This document shows positions 10,886 through 22,985 of a stretch of DNA of 64,000 nt, in pieces (position 1 is the stretch's first letter; every line of letters begins with the position of its first letter). This stretch comes from Myotis daubentonii (taxonomy: Eukaryota; Chordata; Mammalia; Chiroptera; Vespertilionidae). The stretch is from contig NC_081840.1 in the NCBI RefSeq assembly GCF_963259705.1, positions 99,864,626-99,928,625 on the forward strand, read 5' to 3'. Made by a program: the position numbers and the translations under genes. Under the pieces are notes generated by a model. The model had not been told where the DNA came from. It was given only the letters and a program-made list of their open reading frames with translations, and did not search any database.

Positions 10886-12534
10886 TTAGGAGAGGTTTGG
10901 AGAATTTAAAGGCTGACCATTTTTATTGTATTTTGATCTTTCCTTTTCCCAATGAAATCCTTTCTGACATCGGGGACAAACAGTTTTTGGAGGATTAATA
11001 TTGTTCCCTGATGTATTTCCAGGCTGTTGAGGAGCTTGCCATCTGGCCTGAGTATTATTATTTTTAGTTGGGCATTCTCTGCCAAAGTGCCCAGGTTGGC
11101 CACAAGAGTAGCAGTTCATATTTCTTTTATTATCCGTATTATTGCTGGCTTGTCCTATGCCCTGTACATATTGGGGATATGTCTCCCCCTTGAGGGCTGC
11201 AGCTATAGCTACACCTTGTATAAATGCAGGACTTACATCAGCACACTGTTTTATAAAATCATTTATAGTTCCTGTTCTGCAAATCAGCCTTCATAAAGCC
11301 TGACAGGTGTTGTTAGCATTTTCAAAAGCCAGTTGTTTGATTAGGATATCAGCTGCCTCTTCATTAGTGATCACTTGCTTGACTGCCTGTATGAGGCAAG
11401 AAAGGAAATCCTGATATGGTTCCTCGACCTTCTGTTTAACCTCTGTAAGGATAGTTGTTTTTCCTGCTGTACAAGGTAGGGATTTCCAGGCATTTACTAC
11501 ACAACTGGTTACTTTAATAAGTGCCTCTTTGGGCATATACATTTACTCCTGAGCTGTGATAAAATCGCCTTCTCCTAATATCATGTCTAGGGTTATTCCT
11601 CCTCTGGATTTTTTGCTAGTGGCTACAGCTCTCTTAGCAAGATCATCATATTCAGTTTTCCATAATAAGTAATCGCCTCCTGAAAGACAGGCTTTACAAA
11701 CCTGTGACCAATCATAAGGAGTCATCCATTTACTGGCTAGGGCTTCAACCAAGGTTTGTGTTTAAGGAGCTAGAGGTCCATATTCAGAGCAGGCTGATTT
11801 TAATTCTTTAAGTACTTTGTAAGGTATAGGCTCCCATGTGGGATCATCCTCACCAAACTCATTCTCCTATGCAACTGGGAAGCAGAGTGAGAATTCAAGA
11901 TCTCCATTAGCTTCAACTTCTCTTATCACCCTTTGAAATTTAGACATGGAGCTCATAGGAGATGGAGGACCTGGTTTAGGCTTCCTTCCTAATTTAGGGA
12001 GCCTGTTTTGAATAGGGGGCTTTTCTCCTCTCTATTGACTGGAAAGGACCAAGGGTCATGTTTATGATACTGCACTGCTGTATCCTCTAAATCTTTCTGA
12101 TCTTGGGGTGAAAGGAAATGAGGCTCATCGTATTTATTCTCCTTCCGATCAGTAGGCATAGCTAAATTGCTCTTAAATTGAGTTGGAGATGATAATGATG
12201 TGTCCTCTCTAGGTGGAGCCGAGAGACTATTTAAAGTTTGAGAAAGTTTAACCGTGTCTGCCTCTGGTGCCAAGGTGCCACGAATTAAATTCCAGAGGGA
12301 AAAGGTCTTTGCCGGGACCTTCTCAGGTCCATGGAAGCTATAATAAGTCTTTAATTCCTCTCCTACTTTAGTCCAAGTTTCTAAATTAACAGTTCCTTCC
12401 TCAGGAAGCCATGGACATACTTCTTGTATAAAACATTCTGTCTGACTGGGAGTAACCTTAACTCCTCTGCTAGCAAGCATATGTGTTAAAAGATCAATAC
12501 AGAGTCTTTTTTCTTTAGACTCAGTATGGCCCAT
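10886..12534 (-). pseudogene. gag: gag, broken (matrix, capsid, nucleocapsid)
   Basis: Encodes the structural polyprotein of the particle. The frame starts at ATG 12534 with MG, fitting N-myristoylation of matrix, and runs 181 codons to a stop at 11989. Capsid parts follow in 11752-11543 and, after one in-frame stop, 11542-11291. The latter holds a major-homology-region-like stretch (VKQKVEEPYQDFLSCL). Nucleocapsid lies at 11119-10886, with one canonical CCHC knuckle (CYSCGQPGHFGREC) and a second (CPRCQKGFH…) whose last cysteine is missing. No full-length Gag can be made from this copy. Confidence 0.88.
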
Positions 12535-12694
12535 CTTCTCAATCTAAGTTCTGTACTATCCACCCTCTTACCTTACTTATCCTCTATAGGGGGAGGGGTG
12601 TCTGCAGCACCCTATGGTGGAGTCCTATCCGTCCCGAGTGTGGGGGTTCCCAATGCAGGGGGGGGGGGGCTTACCTAGGGGAATCCTGTTCGGC

Positions 12695-12709
12695 CTGTTC
12701 AGGCACCAG
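12695..12709 (-). promoter_or_regulatory. Retroviral primer-binding site, lysine-tRNA-like
   Basis: TGGTGCCTGAACAGG begins two bases after the LTR end. It fits a lysine-tRNA (Lys3-type) PBS with two differences. A leader of about 160 bp, with a run of ten or more G/C, separates it from the gag start. Confidence 0.7.
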
Positions 12710-12711
12710 AT

Positions 12712-13126
12712 GCTAGGGTCCAGCCCCAGAGGGCCAGGGGTTCCCAAAGGTGTGGACAGAGTTGGTGAAGAATGAAGGACACAGAGACAGCATTCAGATG
12801 ATCAGCATAGCTCTCTTTAGTCTCCGGGGATCTTCCTGTGCCTGGCTGAGGCCACATAGAGAGATCCAGAGGCAAGCTGAGCCTTTATTTTATAGTCAGA
12901 GGTAAACAAAGTAGTGGTTACCATAGTTACCCTGTTCTTGTGAGTTTCACTTGTTTTGGCAGCAGTTCCTGCACCTCCCTCAGTCCATTAGCTTCCCAGA
13001 TAAGATCTAAGGAGCATCATAAGGTCAAGCCTAATTATGCTGAGGACTGTGCCCTCTAAGCTAGGACTTGTTTGTGACTTTGCCAACAGGTCAGTCTGAG
13101 GCTTAACCCTATAGCTGCTCCCCACA
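12712..13126 (-). repeat. 5' LTR of the provirus (415 bp)
   Basis: Starts TGTGGGGAGCAGC at 13126 and ends …CCTAGCA at 12712 (TG…CA). A TATAAAATAAA box at 12894-12884 also supplies an AATAAA-like signal, so TATA and poly(A) signal overlap. The first 38 bp match the 3' LTR remnant at 6765-6802 with a single difference. No partner target duplication can be seen because the other end is deleted. Confidence 0.9.
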
Positions 13127-13130
13127 TTAA

Positions 13131-13376
13131 CTAACACAGATGGCCATCAAAAAGGTGACTTACCAAAGGGTGTATAGCAAATGATGCTGTTAAGTCCTCT
13201 TCTGTGAAATCATGCATGTCATGCATTGTATCTGCCTGGGCACATAAAAGAATGAAGTTTCTGTCTGTCTTTGCAATCATATGAGCGAATTGTATGAAAC
13301 AACAGCCCAGTCTGGTTTGGTGCTCACAGAATAATAGAGCTCTTTTTTTAAAATTTGCTCCATTGGTGGATATTTC
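13131..13376 (-). other. 81-codon open frame next to the 5' LTR, possible captured exon
   Basis: On the minus strand, from 13376 to a stop at 13131, the frame stays open and reads like a folded protein (…KKRALLFCEHQTRLG…, …DRNFILLCAQADTMHDMH). After CACCCTTTG comes GTAAGT, a strong splice-donor sequence, which would end an exon near 13163. It lies between the Helitron 5' part and the provirus. I do not recognise the protein. It could be a gene fragment captured by the Helitron, or chance. Confidence 0.35.
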
Positions 13377-13922
13377 CTATAAGTTGCAGGATATCTTCCT
13401 TTTAATTTTTTCTTGACACTCTGACTTTACTTATGCCTCTCACATTTGCTTTCCTTCCATCCCCCACCCGCAACAGTAACTTGCTCCAGGCTCATTTCCC
13501 TCAAGTGTCTAGGAGATTGCATAACGCTTCCACCATCAGAACCATGATTCCCAGCATACCTGGTGGTTTCTGTGCTCTCAGCTTCCACTTCCGGTCCAGG
13601 GGCTGCAGAAACTGAAAGGACTCCAGCTGCCACCACCACCACCACCACCCCTGGCGGGGCTGACAGGACCAGGGACTCCAGTGCACGCTGCTTGCACCCC
13701 CCCTCTGCCCCCACAGGGAGCTGACAGGACTGGGGACTCCAGCAGCAGGGCTGACAGGACCTGGGACTCTGGTACGCTGCTCGCCCACCGCCCCCCTGCC
13801 ACCCCCCACCCCTGGTGGGGCTGACAGAACCAGGGACTCCAGCGGGGCTGAGGGGACTGGGTGCCACTAACTTTGTGACAGAGTGATGGTTAATTTGCAT
13901 ATTACCCTTTTATTAGATAGGA

Positions 13923-14904
13923 TTGCAAATATTAACATTTGTATTTTTAATTTCTTATTATTTCCTTTGTAATTTTCTCCTTATTTTGGTCTTCTACTGA
14001 ATTAATAAAGTGTCTGATCCTCCTGTTTCACCCTTCCACTTGTTTGGAAGCTATAGATCATATTCTTTTTTTTTATTGCTTAAAGTATTACAAAGGGTAT
14101 TACATATATGTCCTTTTTTCCCCCCACCCTTGACAATCATATTCTTTTAATGATTATCAATATACATTTTTAAAGCAAAGCCTAAAGTTGCTCAGAGTTT
14201 TAATCTCCTCCCACTGAATACTTACTATTATTATTTAGAGCCTCAATGTTACCTTTTATAACACTAAAAACTTTTCTAATATCAGTAATTAATATACTAT
14301 CTTTTATTTCTGTCAACATCTGTACTCACTATTATCTTGCATTCCATAATCCTCTGGGTCCATTTTTTGAAAGTTTACCCTACTTCTTTCTAATTATAAA
14401 ATGTCTATTTTTGCCTTTTAATAGTTTTTCCAAGAATAAAATTCTAGATTGAGAGTTAATTACTCTCAGGTCACAAAGACAATTCTGTTTTCTATCATCC
14501 ACTGTAATAATGACAAGTCTGCAGTCTCTAGTGCTCCTTTGCATTGAATTTGCCTCTAATCTCTGGTAGCTGTTAATATTTGCCTCCTTATTCTTGATAT
14601 TCAGTTTTGCTACATTGTACACTAATTTTTCTTCATCCTACTTGTAAATAGTTTACTTTTATTCTGAGGAATCATGCTACCCTACAATACTGGGAAATCT
14701 CATCTCCTCATTCTTCAAATACTATTCCTCCATTCCCCTGTTGTCACTCCTACTAGGCATGTATTGGGGAACTTGTGCCACTCCCTATAAAAATCCCTAC
14801 TACTGGCCACAAGGTTGTACTAATATTTCTCCATCATTCATAATGAAAATTAAGATAAATATAAATAGTGAAGTGCTTAACTATTACTTTATTAAAGCAA
14901 ATCC
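13923..14904 (-). other. AT-rich gene-free interval, probable old L1
   Basis: T-rich text on the + strand (e.g. AGTTTTAATCTCCTCCCACTG) suggests an old antisense L1. No usable frame and no clear borders; 14893-14904 is the target duplication of the next element. Confidence 0.4.
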
Positions 14905-16842
14905 AAAGAAGATGGCAGCATAGGTAAACACTGGAGATTGCTGCCTCACACAACCACTTCAAAAATACAACTAAAAGATGGAATGGACATCATCCAGAAC
15001 CACAGGAAGGCTGCCTGAGTGGAAGTTCTACAACTAGGAGGAAAGAGAAAAGCATACCGAGACTCAGAGGAGGTGCAGTGCGGAAGTAAAATACGAAGGT
15101 GCGGAAGTGCATGTGGAGAGGGCTGGAGGCGGAGGGTGCGGTTGTCATTTTCAGTCGGGAGGGAGTCTCAGGCTCTGAGCTCCAGTTCCGGGCGAGTCTC
15201 TAGGGACCCAGACTCATATGGGAGAAGCGGGACTGTCTGGCATTGGTCGGAACTCGAGGGCAGCTTTCTCTCCGAGGGGCTTGCAGCGATTACCAGGAGA
15301 TTGAGAAGCAGAGCCTCTGAGGGCAAGACTGAGAGCAGCCATAACTGCTAACTCCGCCCTATTGATCCCGGTGGGACCCGTCCCGCCCAAGCCCTGCAGG
15401 GAGACTTTTGCTGGATAGCCTCAGGCAAAGGCTAGATTAGCACCTCCCTAGAGATCCAGGAGCTAGGAAGTCCAGAGGTCAGAGTGGGACCATCCAGTTT
15501 GCAGCTCCGTGGAACCATAAAAGACACACTCAGGGGGCAGACTAAGTGAGCACCAAAGCCCCACTGAATCAAGTCTTGCCCCAGAGGGGTGTCTCCAGCA
15601 CAGAAGTTCTCCCACTGCTGACACAGCTGATTCTCACAGCCAATTGGCCTGGAGGTCAATTCCTCCCAGTGATACCTACAACAATCAAGGCTTAATTACA
15701 AGACTGTGCACAAAGCCCACAAGGGGGTGCACCAAGAGTGTCTACCTCAGGTAATTGGGACACTTAGCATAGAAAGGCACTCTATTGACACAGTGAAGCA
15801 TAAAAAATGCTGAAACAAAGAAACAGGACACAAACGACAGAAATGGAGGAAAGCAAACTGCTGGATATAGAGTTCAAAACCACACTTTTAAGGTCTTTAA
15901 AGAACTGTCCAGAAGCCACCGATAAATTTAATAAGGCCCTCGAAAAGACTGGTGAGACTGCCAATAAATGTAGTGAGATCTTCAAGAAATCTAGTGAAAC
16001 CCTCGATGTTGTGATAAAGAACCAACTAGAAATTAAGCACACACTGACTGAAATAAAGAATATTATACAGACTCCCAACAGCAGACCAGATTAGCGCAAG
16101 AATCAAGTCAAAGACTTGAAATATGAAGAAGCAAAAAACACCCAACCGGAAAAGCAAAATGAAAAACGAATCCAAAAATACGAAGATAGTGTAAGGAACC
16201 TCTGGGACAACTTCAAGCGTACCAACATCAGAATTATAGGGGTGCCAGAAGATGAGAGAGAGCAAGATATTGAAAACATATTTGAAGAAATAATGACAGA
16301 AAACTTCCTCTACCTGGTGAAAGAAATAGACTTACAAGTCCAGGAAGTGCAGAGAACCCCAAACAAAAGGAATCCAAAGAGGACCACACCAAGACACATC
16401 ATAATTAAAATGCCAAGAGCAAAAGACAAAGAGAGAATCCTAAAGCAGCAAGAGAAAGACAATCAGTTACCTACAAGGGAATACCCATACGACTGTCAGC
16501 TGATTTCTCAACAGAAACTTCACAGGCCAGAAGGGAGTGGCAAGAAATATTCAAAGTGATGAATACCAAGAACCTACAACCAAGACTACTTTATCCAGCA
16601 AAGCTATCGTTCAGAAGTGAAGGCCAGATAAAGAGCTTCACAGATAAGAAAAAGTTAAAGGAGTTCATCACCACCAAACCAGTATTATATGAAATGCTGA
16701 AAGGTATCCTTTAAGAAGAGGAAGAAGAAGAAAAAGGTAAAGATACAAATTATGAACAACAAATACACATCTATCAACAAGTGAATCTAAAAATCAAGTG
16801 AATAAATAATCTGATGAATAGTAAAAAAATAAAATAAAAAAA
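14905..16842 (+). mobile_element. ORF2-less L1 (HAL1-like), copy 1
   Basis: Begins with an L1 5' end (AAAGAAGATGGCAGCATAGG), carries about 0.9 kb of 5' UTR, a broken ORF1, a short 3' region and an A-rich tail. Flanked by the 12-bp duplication TAAAGCAAATCC at 14893-14904 and 16843-16854. No ORF2 sequence is present, so it resembles half-L1 (HAL1) elements that depend on another L1's reverse transcriptase. Confidence 0.8.
15807..16715 (+). pseudogene. L1 ORF1 of HAL1-like copy 1, broken
   Basis: ORF1p is the RNA-binding chaperone of L1 particles. The coding part aligns throughout with the intact ORF1 at 32407-33273. The first piece (15807-16094) holds the coiled-coil-like N-terminus. A TAG at 16092 and an indel move the RRM/C-terminal part to 16116-16559 (…NIRIIGVPEDER…), after which a further indel breaks the last domain. 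The frame cannot be expressed as one protein. Confidence 0.8.
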
Positions 16843-16854
16843 TAAAGCAAATCC

Positions 16855-17769
16855 TAAGTCAAAAAATGTATTGAATAACATTATTTAAATTAGGAGCATT
16901 TAGATGATAAGATTACTGCAAAATCCCATTTATTATACCATAAGGCTAAAAATATAATCACACATAGAATTTAATATACTAAAAATCATAAAAATTATTG
17001 AAATCTGATATTTATGTGACAATAACATTACTATCCAAGACTATGATTTCAAACTAGTTATGTGAATTCTCTACCTTTTCAATCCTGAAGTGATTAATAA
17101 ACTAGATACATGCTTACAATACAGCAGTATGATTCTATTGTATATATACATTTATATTACAATCCTACAGTAAAATGACACCCTCCAGCAGCTCTTATTT
17201 GCTTAAGTTTTCAACAATTATTTCATAACAATTTTCTACACATAAATTATCACTATCTGATATCCTGGTTGTCTTTTTCCTCTAAAATGTTAAATCCATG
17301 AAATTGGAGGTTTAGTCTTTTTTTTTTTGTTTTTGTTATTACTGTATCACTGAAAAATTTCCTTGCATATAGTAGTTAAACATTTGATGAGTGTAAGCTC
17401 GTATATTTTCATATGTTCCAGATTTTAATTTGAGTTAAAATTGAGCAAGACAATAAAAATATGTCAAATAGAAGCATTGTAGGTATGTTTTGGCCCAGAT
17501 GGATGATAGAGATTGAGGAGTGGAGTGTGTGACTAAAGATGGTCGCAAATTAGGCAATACTACCAAACAGAGGACCCAACCCATGTACTTGCTCTCATCA
17601 CAGCTTTGATTAATTGTGGAAATAGAGAGTAAGAAAGCTAGCCAAAAGGTTGAGAGTTTACTAACACAATCAGGATTAATTCTGGATTCTTAGCTACAAG
17701 CATATAAATAATCTGGTAGATGACTACTCAAATGGAAACACGGTATATAGGGTTCATCCTAAGACAGAC
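16855..17769. other. AT-rich interval, nothing recognised
   Basis: No gene-like frame and no repeat that I can name. Confidence 0.5.
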
Positions 17770-18290
17770 CTCTATTACATCCAAACTCCTTAGCATGGCA
17801 GACAAGGCCCTTCACCTTCTGGTCTCTACAATGAGCCTCTCTATAATCATTCCATTTTTGTTCTACTCCATATTCCATCCATTGTGAACTAATCACACTT
17901 CTCTGAACTAGATTTTCTTATTGCTTACAGGCTTTCGCCTGCTCCTTTTCTTCTGCATGGACTATCACACACCCCTACCCCCCCCTTAAGTCTCCTGCCT
18001 TTCTCCTACTTTTCCTTCAGATCTTTGCTTAAATCTGGGTGTTCAAAGGAAGTGTTCTCTGTTTCCCACGATAAGATAGGACACCTTTTTTATATGTCCC
18101 TTGGCACCTTCTTATCCCTATCTAGTATTTATCATATAGTTTGGAAATTGCCACTTTTCATGGTCATCTCCCCAACTAAGGGGTATGATCCTCAAAGACA
18201 GAGTCTGGGTTATGTTCACAGATGTATTCCAGCACTTAGCACAACAACTAACACATAGAGCGTACTCAGTAAATGGTTATTGAATAAATG
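17770..18290 (+). repeat. L2-type LINE 3' end
   Basis: Follows the typical L2 3' end: CTTCACCTTCTGGTCTCTAC early on, then AAAGACAGAGTCTGGGTTATG, TCCAGCACTTAGCACA and a terminal AATGGTTATTGAATAAATGA. The 77-codon frame within it is incidental. Confidence 0.7.
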
Positions 18291-21200
18291 ATGAGTAAAT
18301 GAGTGCCAGATGAATTAATGTGAACAGATCCAAGAAGGCATCTGAGTTCTAGGCAGCCTAAGGAGGCATGATTATTCAGTTAGTAAAGTCTCAGACCTAC
18401 AAGAAAGGGTATGTGTTTGACTCAGGAGTCAGGGGAGAACAGGAGGCCTTGGTATCATGCTTAGTTCTGTTTAGTAATGTTTAGACAAAGGCAGGTTAAG
18501 GTTATGGCAGGGTAAAACGGTCAAGTAGCCGGTCTGTCTATGGAAAATCCAGCCTTCCCTTTCTGATGCTTTCCCCAAACCCAGTTGTGGAAGTCCCTGG
18601 TTTAATTTGACTCCAGACAACAAATTCCCTCCTACTCTTTCTCCTTTCTACAATTCCAGCTCTCTAGACATCTTATCTGTGAAATCTTAGGTACTGACTG
18701 GTAAAGAAGGAGTCATGTATTTTAACTGCAGGATGTTCTCAGAAATTCTGGCATTGTTGCCCACAAGAAGCTACTCTGCTACTAGTCAAATGGTCGTGGG
18801 TTTCATCAATCACTAAGTGGAGAACCAGAGCACCTCCCATGAGCACACAACATCAGCCCGAGAAAGTACTGAGTTGTTAAAGAAGTAGTACCTGCTCTAA
18901 TTTCAGTGGGTTGGATCCACTGTTTTAGCGATGCTCAAATCATATGTATACATTTCCCACCAACTGGAATCTATTATCTCTCTTTTGAGCCAGCTGTCCT
19001 CTGGGCTTTGTTCCCTATACTGGAAGGGAGACTTTGAAATTATATATTTTTAATCCTACATCCTCAGAAATCTATATTGATACTTTAATAAAGGGATTCA
19101 TATATCCTCAAAGAACCCGTCTGACAAAAGTATGTTTGGATATACTAATGCACTCGTAATAAATATATAAAACTGCACAACAGAGCAAGAGTCCTGGTAG
19201 CCTGTTATTTACAGTAATTGTAGATTGTGAGTAGACATTTTAAGGAGCAGCTTACAAGTTAGTTGTATTTTCTGGTAGTAATTGCCTCCCACAAACATGA
19301 GTCAGTTCAGCAGTTTAAATGCAAGAGTTAGGTGTCCCAAAATCAACAGTCTTATATTACAAATACATCTCTGATGAATGCATAAATGTTTAAATATTTC
19401 TCCCCTATCTCAAAGACAGCCTTAAGTGTGCAATTTTTATGCATTAAAATATCTTCCGGAGAAAGTAAAAACAACAAAAAAAGCAAAAACAATGATTTTG
19501 GAAGTCTCTGTTCACTGGGGGCAATCACCACCCCCTGGGGAAAAAAACTCCAGCAACCACAGTGTTAAGTGTGCTCTCTTCAATCCAGGAGGGAAGGCTG
19601 CTATTTGTTCTAATGCAGCCCATTTATTTTGTTTTTAAAATAACACTCACAGGGCAGACTTTTATGGCAACAGAGAAGTGTTAATGCTTTTGGGTGGGAC
19701 TGCCTAGGAGTCCTGTAACAGAACATATAACTGAAAAAATGTGGTAGTGTCAGCTAGGAATGCTGAAAAAAGAACAATCCACGCCAGAAGGAGATACTCA
19801 TTTTTTTGGAATGCTCACTCAGAGACATTGTGTGTCTCAATGAGTATTGGAACATAGGTGTTCCAATCAGTGGAACATTTTTTTGACATTATGAAAGTAC
19901 CCATTGAAAGTGTTAACATAAATTTAGGTGCTGACCATCCACTTGCTAGATTCATTATTTTGTGAAGTCCTAAAGTTTTATTTGTGTCCGGTTAAAAATG
20001 GAAGTATATTAGAAGCCCCTGTTCTATTCTCATTATATCCATGTATTTTAACATATTACATCAATCAACCACCTGAGTTTAAGAGTAAAATTTATAGTCA
20101 GAATTCTATCATCTGTATTTAAAATATGAAATAACATGTCTATATACATACAGTTCTTTATTCCTATTCAAAATAGCCATTGGTAGCCAACTTATCACTG
20201 AATCCTATAGAACGTTCATTGTAAAAAAAAAAATAACTGCTTCTGCTGAAAATTTTTTCTCAGTATTTTTCTGAATATAATGTCTATTTTGCTTCTAATT
20301 ATCTTCATATCTTCAGCTGCTGCCATTGCATTTCCATCTCTTGAAAGGAACCAGAGGGATACGGTTTCCTCTGTGGCTAAGTGGGGAAATGTCTGCCAAG
20401 AATGCTGAAGTTCTGGTGAAGGTCACTAACTACTACAAAATGGGCTAAGTGCAATAAATAAGAATGTTGGAGCACACAAATAAATAGCCAATGGCAATGG
20501 CATTTTTGGAGAAATGTGATATTACATAATATCACATCTAGACATCGAGGATTGTAGTGAAATACCTCCAAAGGGCATGCAGCAATTCTGTGGTTAGATG
20601 AGGACCAACTCAAAGCTCAGTGTTCCAAAATAATCCTGACAAAGAGTTGAAATGGGTTGCATATATTAGATCCCCTGGTGCAGCTCATAGTCACAGGCTA
20701 GAAACTTTCCACCTGGCTCTCATTAAAAATCCTTTGAACAAGAGGGAAAACCAGGTCCATACAGTCTATTCTCTTGAATGCAAATGATCACCTATAACTG
20801 ACTTTCCGACTCATAGCTTGTCAAAATATGGGGCAAGTTCCCTCTACATGTCCACTGAAGATGCTTACAATGCCCAGGATATTAATTCTGGTCCAGGAGA
20901 AGTTTACGTTTTAGTGGGCGGAGATGAAACAGAGGGGTAGTTTGGAGGAGGTCTGTGACATGCCAGTGCACAAACATTTCTTTTTTAAACAAGAATAACT
21001 TATACCTAAGGAAGGGGCTCTGAGGAACTTTAATAAGCATCTGGGAAGAAGAAAAGTTTCCTGAAGCAGATCAGAAATGACTGTGGTGAGGCCATAGAAT
21101 GCTAATTGACCCTCTAATTGCCAGGCTTTTTTTTTTTTTTTTTTTTTTTTTTTGCCAGGGAATGAGCAAGATTCCTTTCCCAAAGGTGTTAGCAAATTCT

Positions 21201-22141
21201 TTTGATTTTAAAAATAGACCCAATTTCCCTGCCTTTCTTCTTTGATTAAGGCAGGCTACCACACAGACTTGAGGTTAATCAGATGGCAGCATTTCTTCTT
21301 TGAGTTTAGAATTCTCTCCCTCCATGCTTTATAATCTAGTTGTTTATTTTTGTTTTTGTTGTTGTTACTTTGATACTAGTGGAAGCAAATCAAAGAGAAC
21401 AGAGAAACAGGTCTTTAGGAATAAATGGGATAGCTCTCTTTTGCAAATATTATTGCTATGTCCCAGAATAGAAAACTGGGTAACTTATTCCATAGTTACA
21501 AACTCTCAGGATCTCTTCTAGTTCCAGTTTCACCAACTGTCCTATGCTGCTTTTGCCTGGCTCTGTCCGGGGCTTCTGATACCCAGGCCTGACCACTATG
21601 GGACCTTCTGAGTGCTGCTGAGTCACATTCAAGCCTGAAATATGTGGAATGAACTCCCTAGTGGGGTGAAACTTTAACCAATGAGATAGGAGGTTGATCC
21701 ACTTTCTTCCCCTGGACTGACTGGGTTGAAATGCTGTTCATACACCTCATAGGACAGTACTGTGGAATCAAACAAGCAGTTGCACAGAGCATCACAGAAC
21801 TAGGTAACACCTTGCACTGGTTCTCTCTCCTTCCTTCCTTCACTCCCCTTGTCCCTCACAGTGCTTCCTGGGGTTGCACTCCCTAGTAGGCTTAAGTCTT
21901 TCATCTTGGTTTCTACTTTTCCTGAAAAACCAGGCTAAAACACAATTTTCTAGGAAAAACATTCTGTAGTTCCCTTGGAAGAATAAGCCATGATAAATAG
22001 TGTTTAATTCTTTTATGAATATAAAACATGATAAAGAGCTATCCCAATCAAACATTAGCATATTGGAAAATAGCAGTGATTGAATTAGTATGTATTTAAT
22101 GCAAAGAAAACTAAGCAGAAAATTCAGTTAAATAGAGTAAT
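18291..22141. other. 3.9 kb of unassigned, gene-free sequence
   Basis: No convincing coding frame, SINE or young transposon. A (T)27 run lies at 21127-21153. Longer frames here (such as 20613-20377 on the minus strand) lack any domain that I recognise. Confidence 0.5.
21127..21153. repeat. Poly(T) run, 27 bases
   Basis: Uninterrupted T run; could be the tail of a minus-strand retroposon, but no clear body follows. Confidence 0.9.
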
Positions 22142-22330
22142 TCAGAATTAGATGCCTACTGTGTGTCTGGCCCCATACTATGCACTGTACATGAATGTCT
22201 CACTTAATCCTCACAATAACCCTGTTTAGTAGGTATCATTTATGTCATCATTTTCTAAATTAAACAACCTAAGGCCTAGAGACTTTTCCAGATTCACCCA
22301 ACTAGTATGTTGCAGAGGCAGGATTTGAGC
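22142..22330 (-). repeat. MIR SINE
   Basis: Antisense MIR text: TGCACTG…TCACTTAATCCTCACAATAA, then CAACCTAAGGC and ACTAGTATGTTGCAGAGGCA. Old and diverged. Confidence 0.75.
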
Positions 22331-22774
22331 ATTTTAATAATAGAAAAATATTTAGTAATATTTAGTAAAAAATAAACATATAAATTATATTTACAATCCA
22401 CAGATGATAAAATGTTAAAATGCATAGATAAAATAATTAGAAGAGAATAAAGCAGACTCTTAGGTGTTTCCAGATTGGAATTGAGGACAACTTTTTTTCT
22501 CTTTCTCTTTACCTTTTTGTACTGTGGCAGACACCATGCTATATGTTCACTAATCATTTCACTCTTGCTCTTGGGTACACAAGAAGCCTGCATTTCCAGA
22601 CATGTAGACTCTTTCATGTATGGTTGGTCATATGATTCATTCCGGCCATGGAATATGGGCAACAGCAGGTTTGCCACTTCTAGACCTGGCTCTGGGTGAC
22701 TGCAGGGGATCTGGCAGATGAATCCAACGTCCCAAAGGATTCCAAGGCCCCAGGAGACAGTGGAGCCTCTAGAG
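22331..22774. other. Gene-free interval
   Basis: AT-rich, with nothing that I can name. The last 8 bases (CTCTAGAG) fit the hAT target consensus of the SPIN element that follows. Confidence 0.5.
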
Positions 22775-22985
22775 CAGCGGTTCTCAACCTTCCTAATGCC
22801 GCGACCCTTTAACACAGTTCCTCATGTTGTGGTGACCCCAACCATAAAATTATTTTCGTTGCTACTTCATAACTGTAATTTTGCTACTGTTATGAATCAT
22901 AATGTAAATATCTGATATGCAGGATGTATTTTCATTGTTACAAATTGAACATAATTAAAGCATAGTGATTAATCACAAAACAGTA

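Larger units (their letters stand above)
6765..13126 (-). mobile_element. Betaretrovirus-like (class II) endogenous provirus, defective
   Basis: Order on the minus strand: 5' LTR, primer-binding site, gag, dUTPase-protease, pol (RT, RNase H, integrase), env N-terminus, polypurine tract, 38 bp of 3' LTR. A dUTPase fused ahead of protease, two NC knuckles and an RT with YMDD point to the betaretrovirus-like class. gag has an in-frame stop and frame changes, RT is frameshifted, most of env is missing, and the 3' LTR is cut just inside U3 where Helitron sequence resumes. It cannot be replication-competent. One mismatch in the 38 bp shared by the two LTRs hints at modest age, but that is too short to date. 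Confidence 0.9.
6722..13922 (-). mobile_element. Helitron whose ends bracket a provirus
   Basis: The 3' end (CTAG 6725-6722, hairpin GTGCACAAATCTGTGCAC) and a 5' end TCCTATCTAATAAAAGGG starting at 13922 have the same orientation. Between them lies the provirus 6765-13126, plus 13127-13921 and 6722-6764 of Helitron-like sequence. The empty Helitron would be about 0.84 kb, a normal size for non-autonomous Helibats. Near the 5' end are short GC-rich repeats (GGCTGACAGGACC…GGGACTCCAG) at 13.63-13.87 kb. That the two ends belong to one element is inferred from orientation and size. Confidence 0.65.

Noticed and set aside
13620..13660. CACCAC run as a coding histidine or tryptophan tract
   Set aside because: Simple triplet repeat within the Helitron 5' region; no gene context.
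18025..18258. 77-codon frame
   Set aside because: It sits within an L2 3' end.
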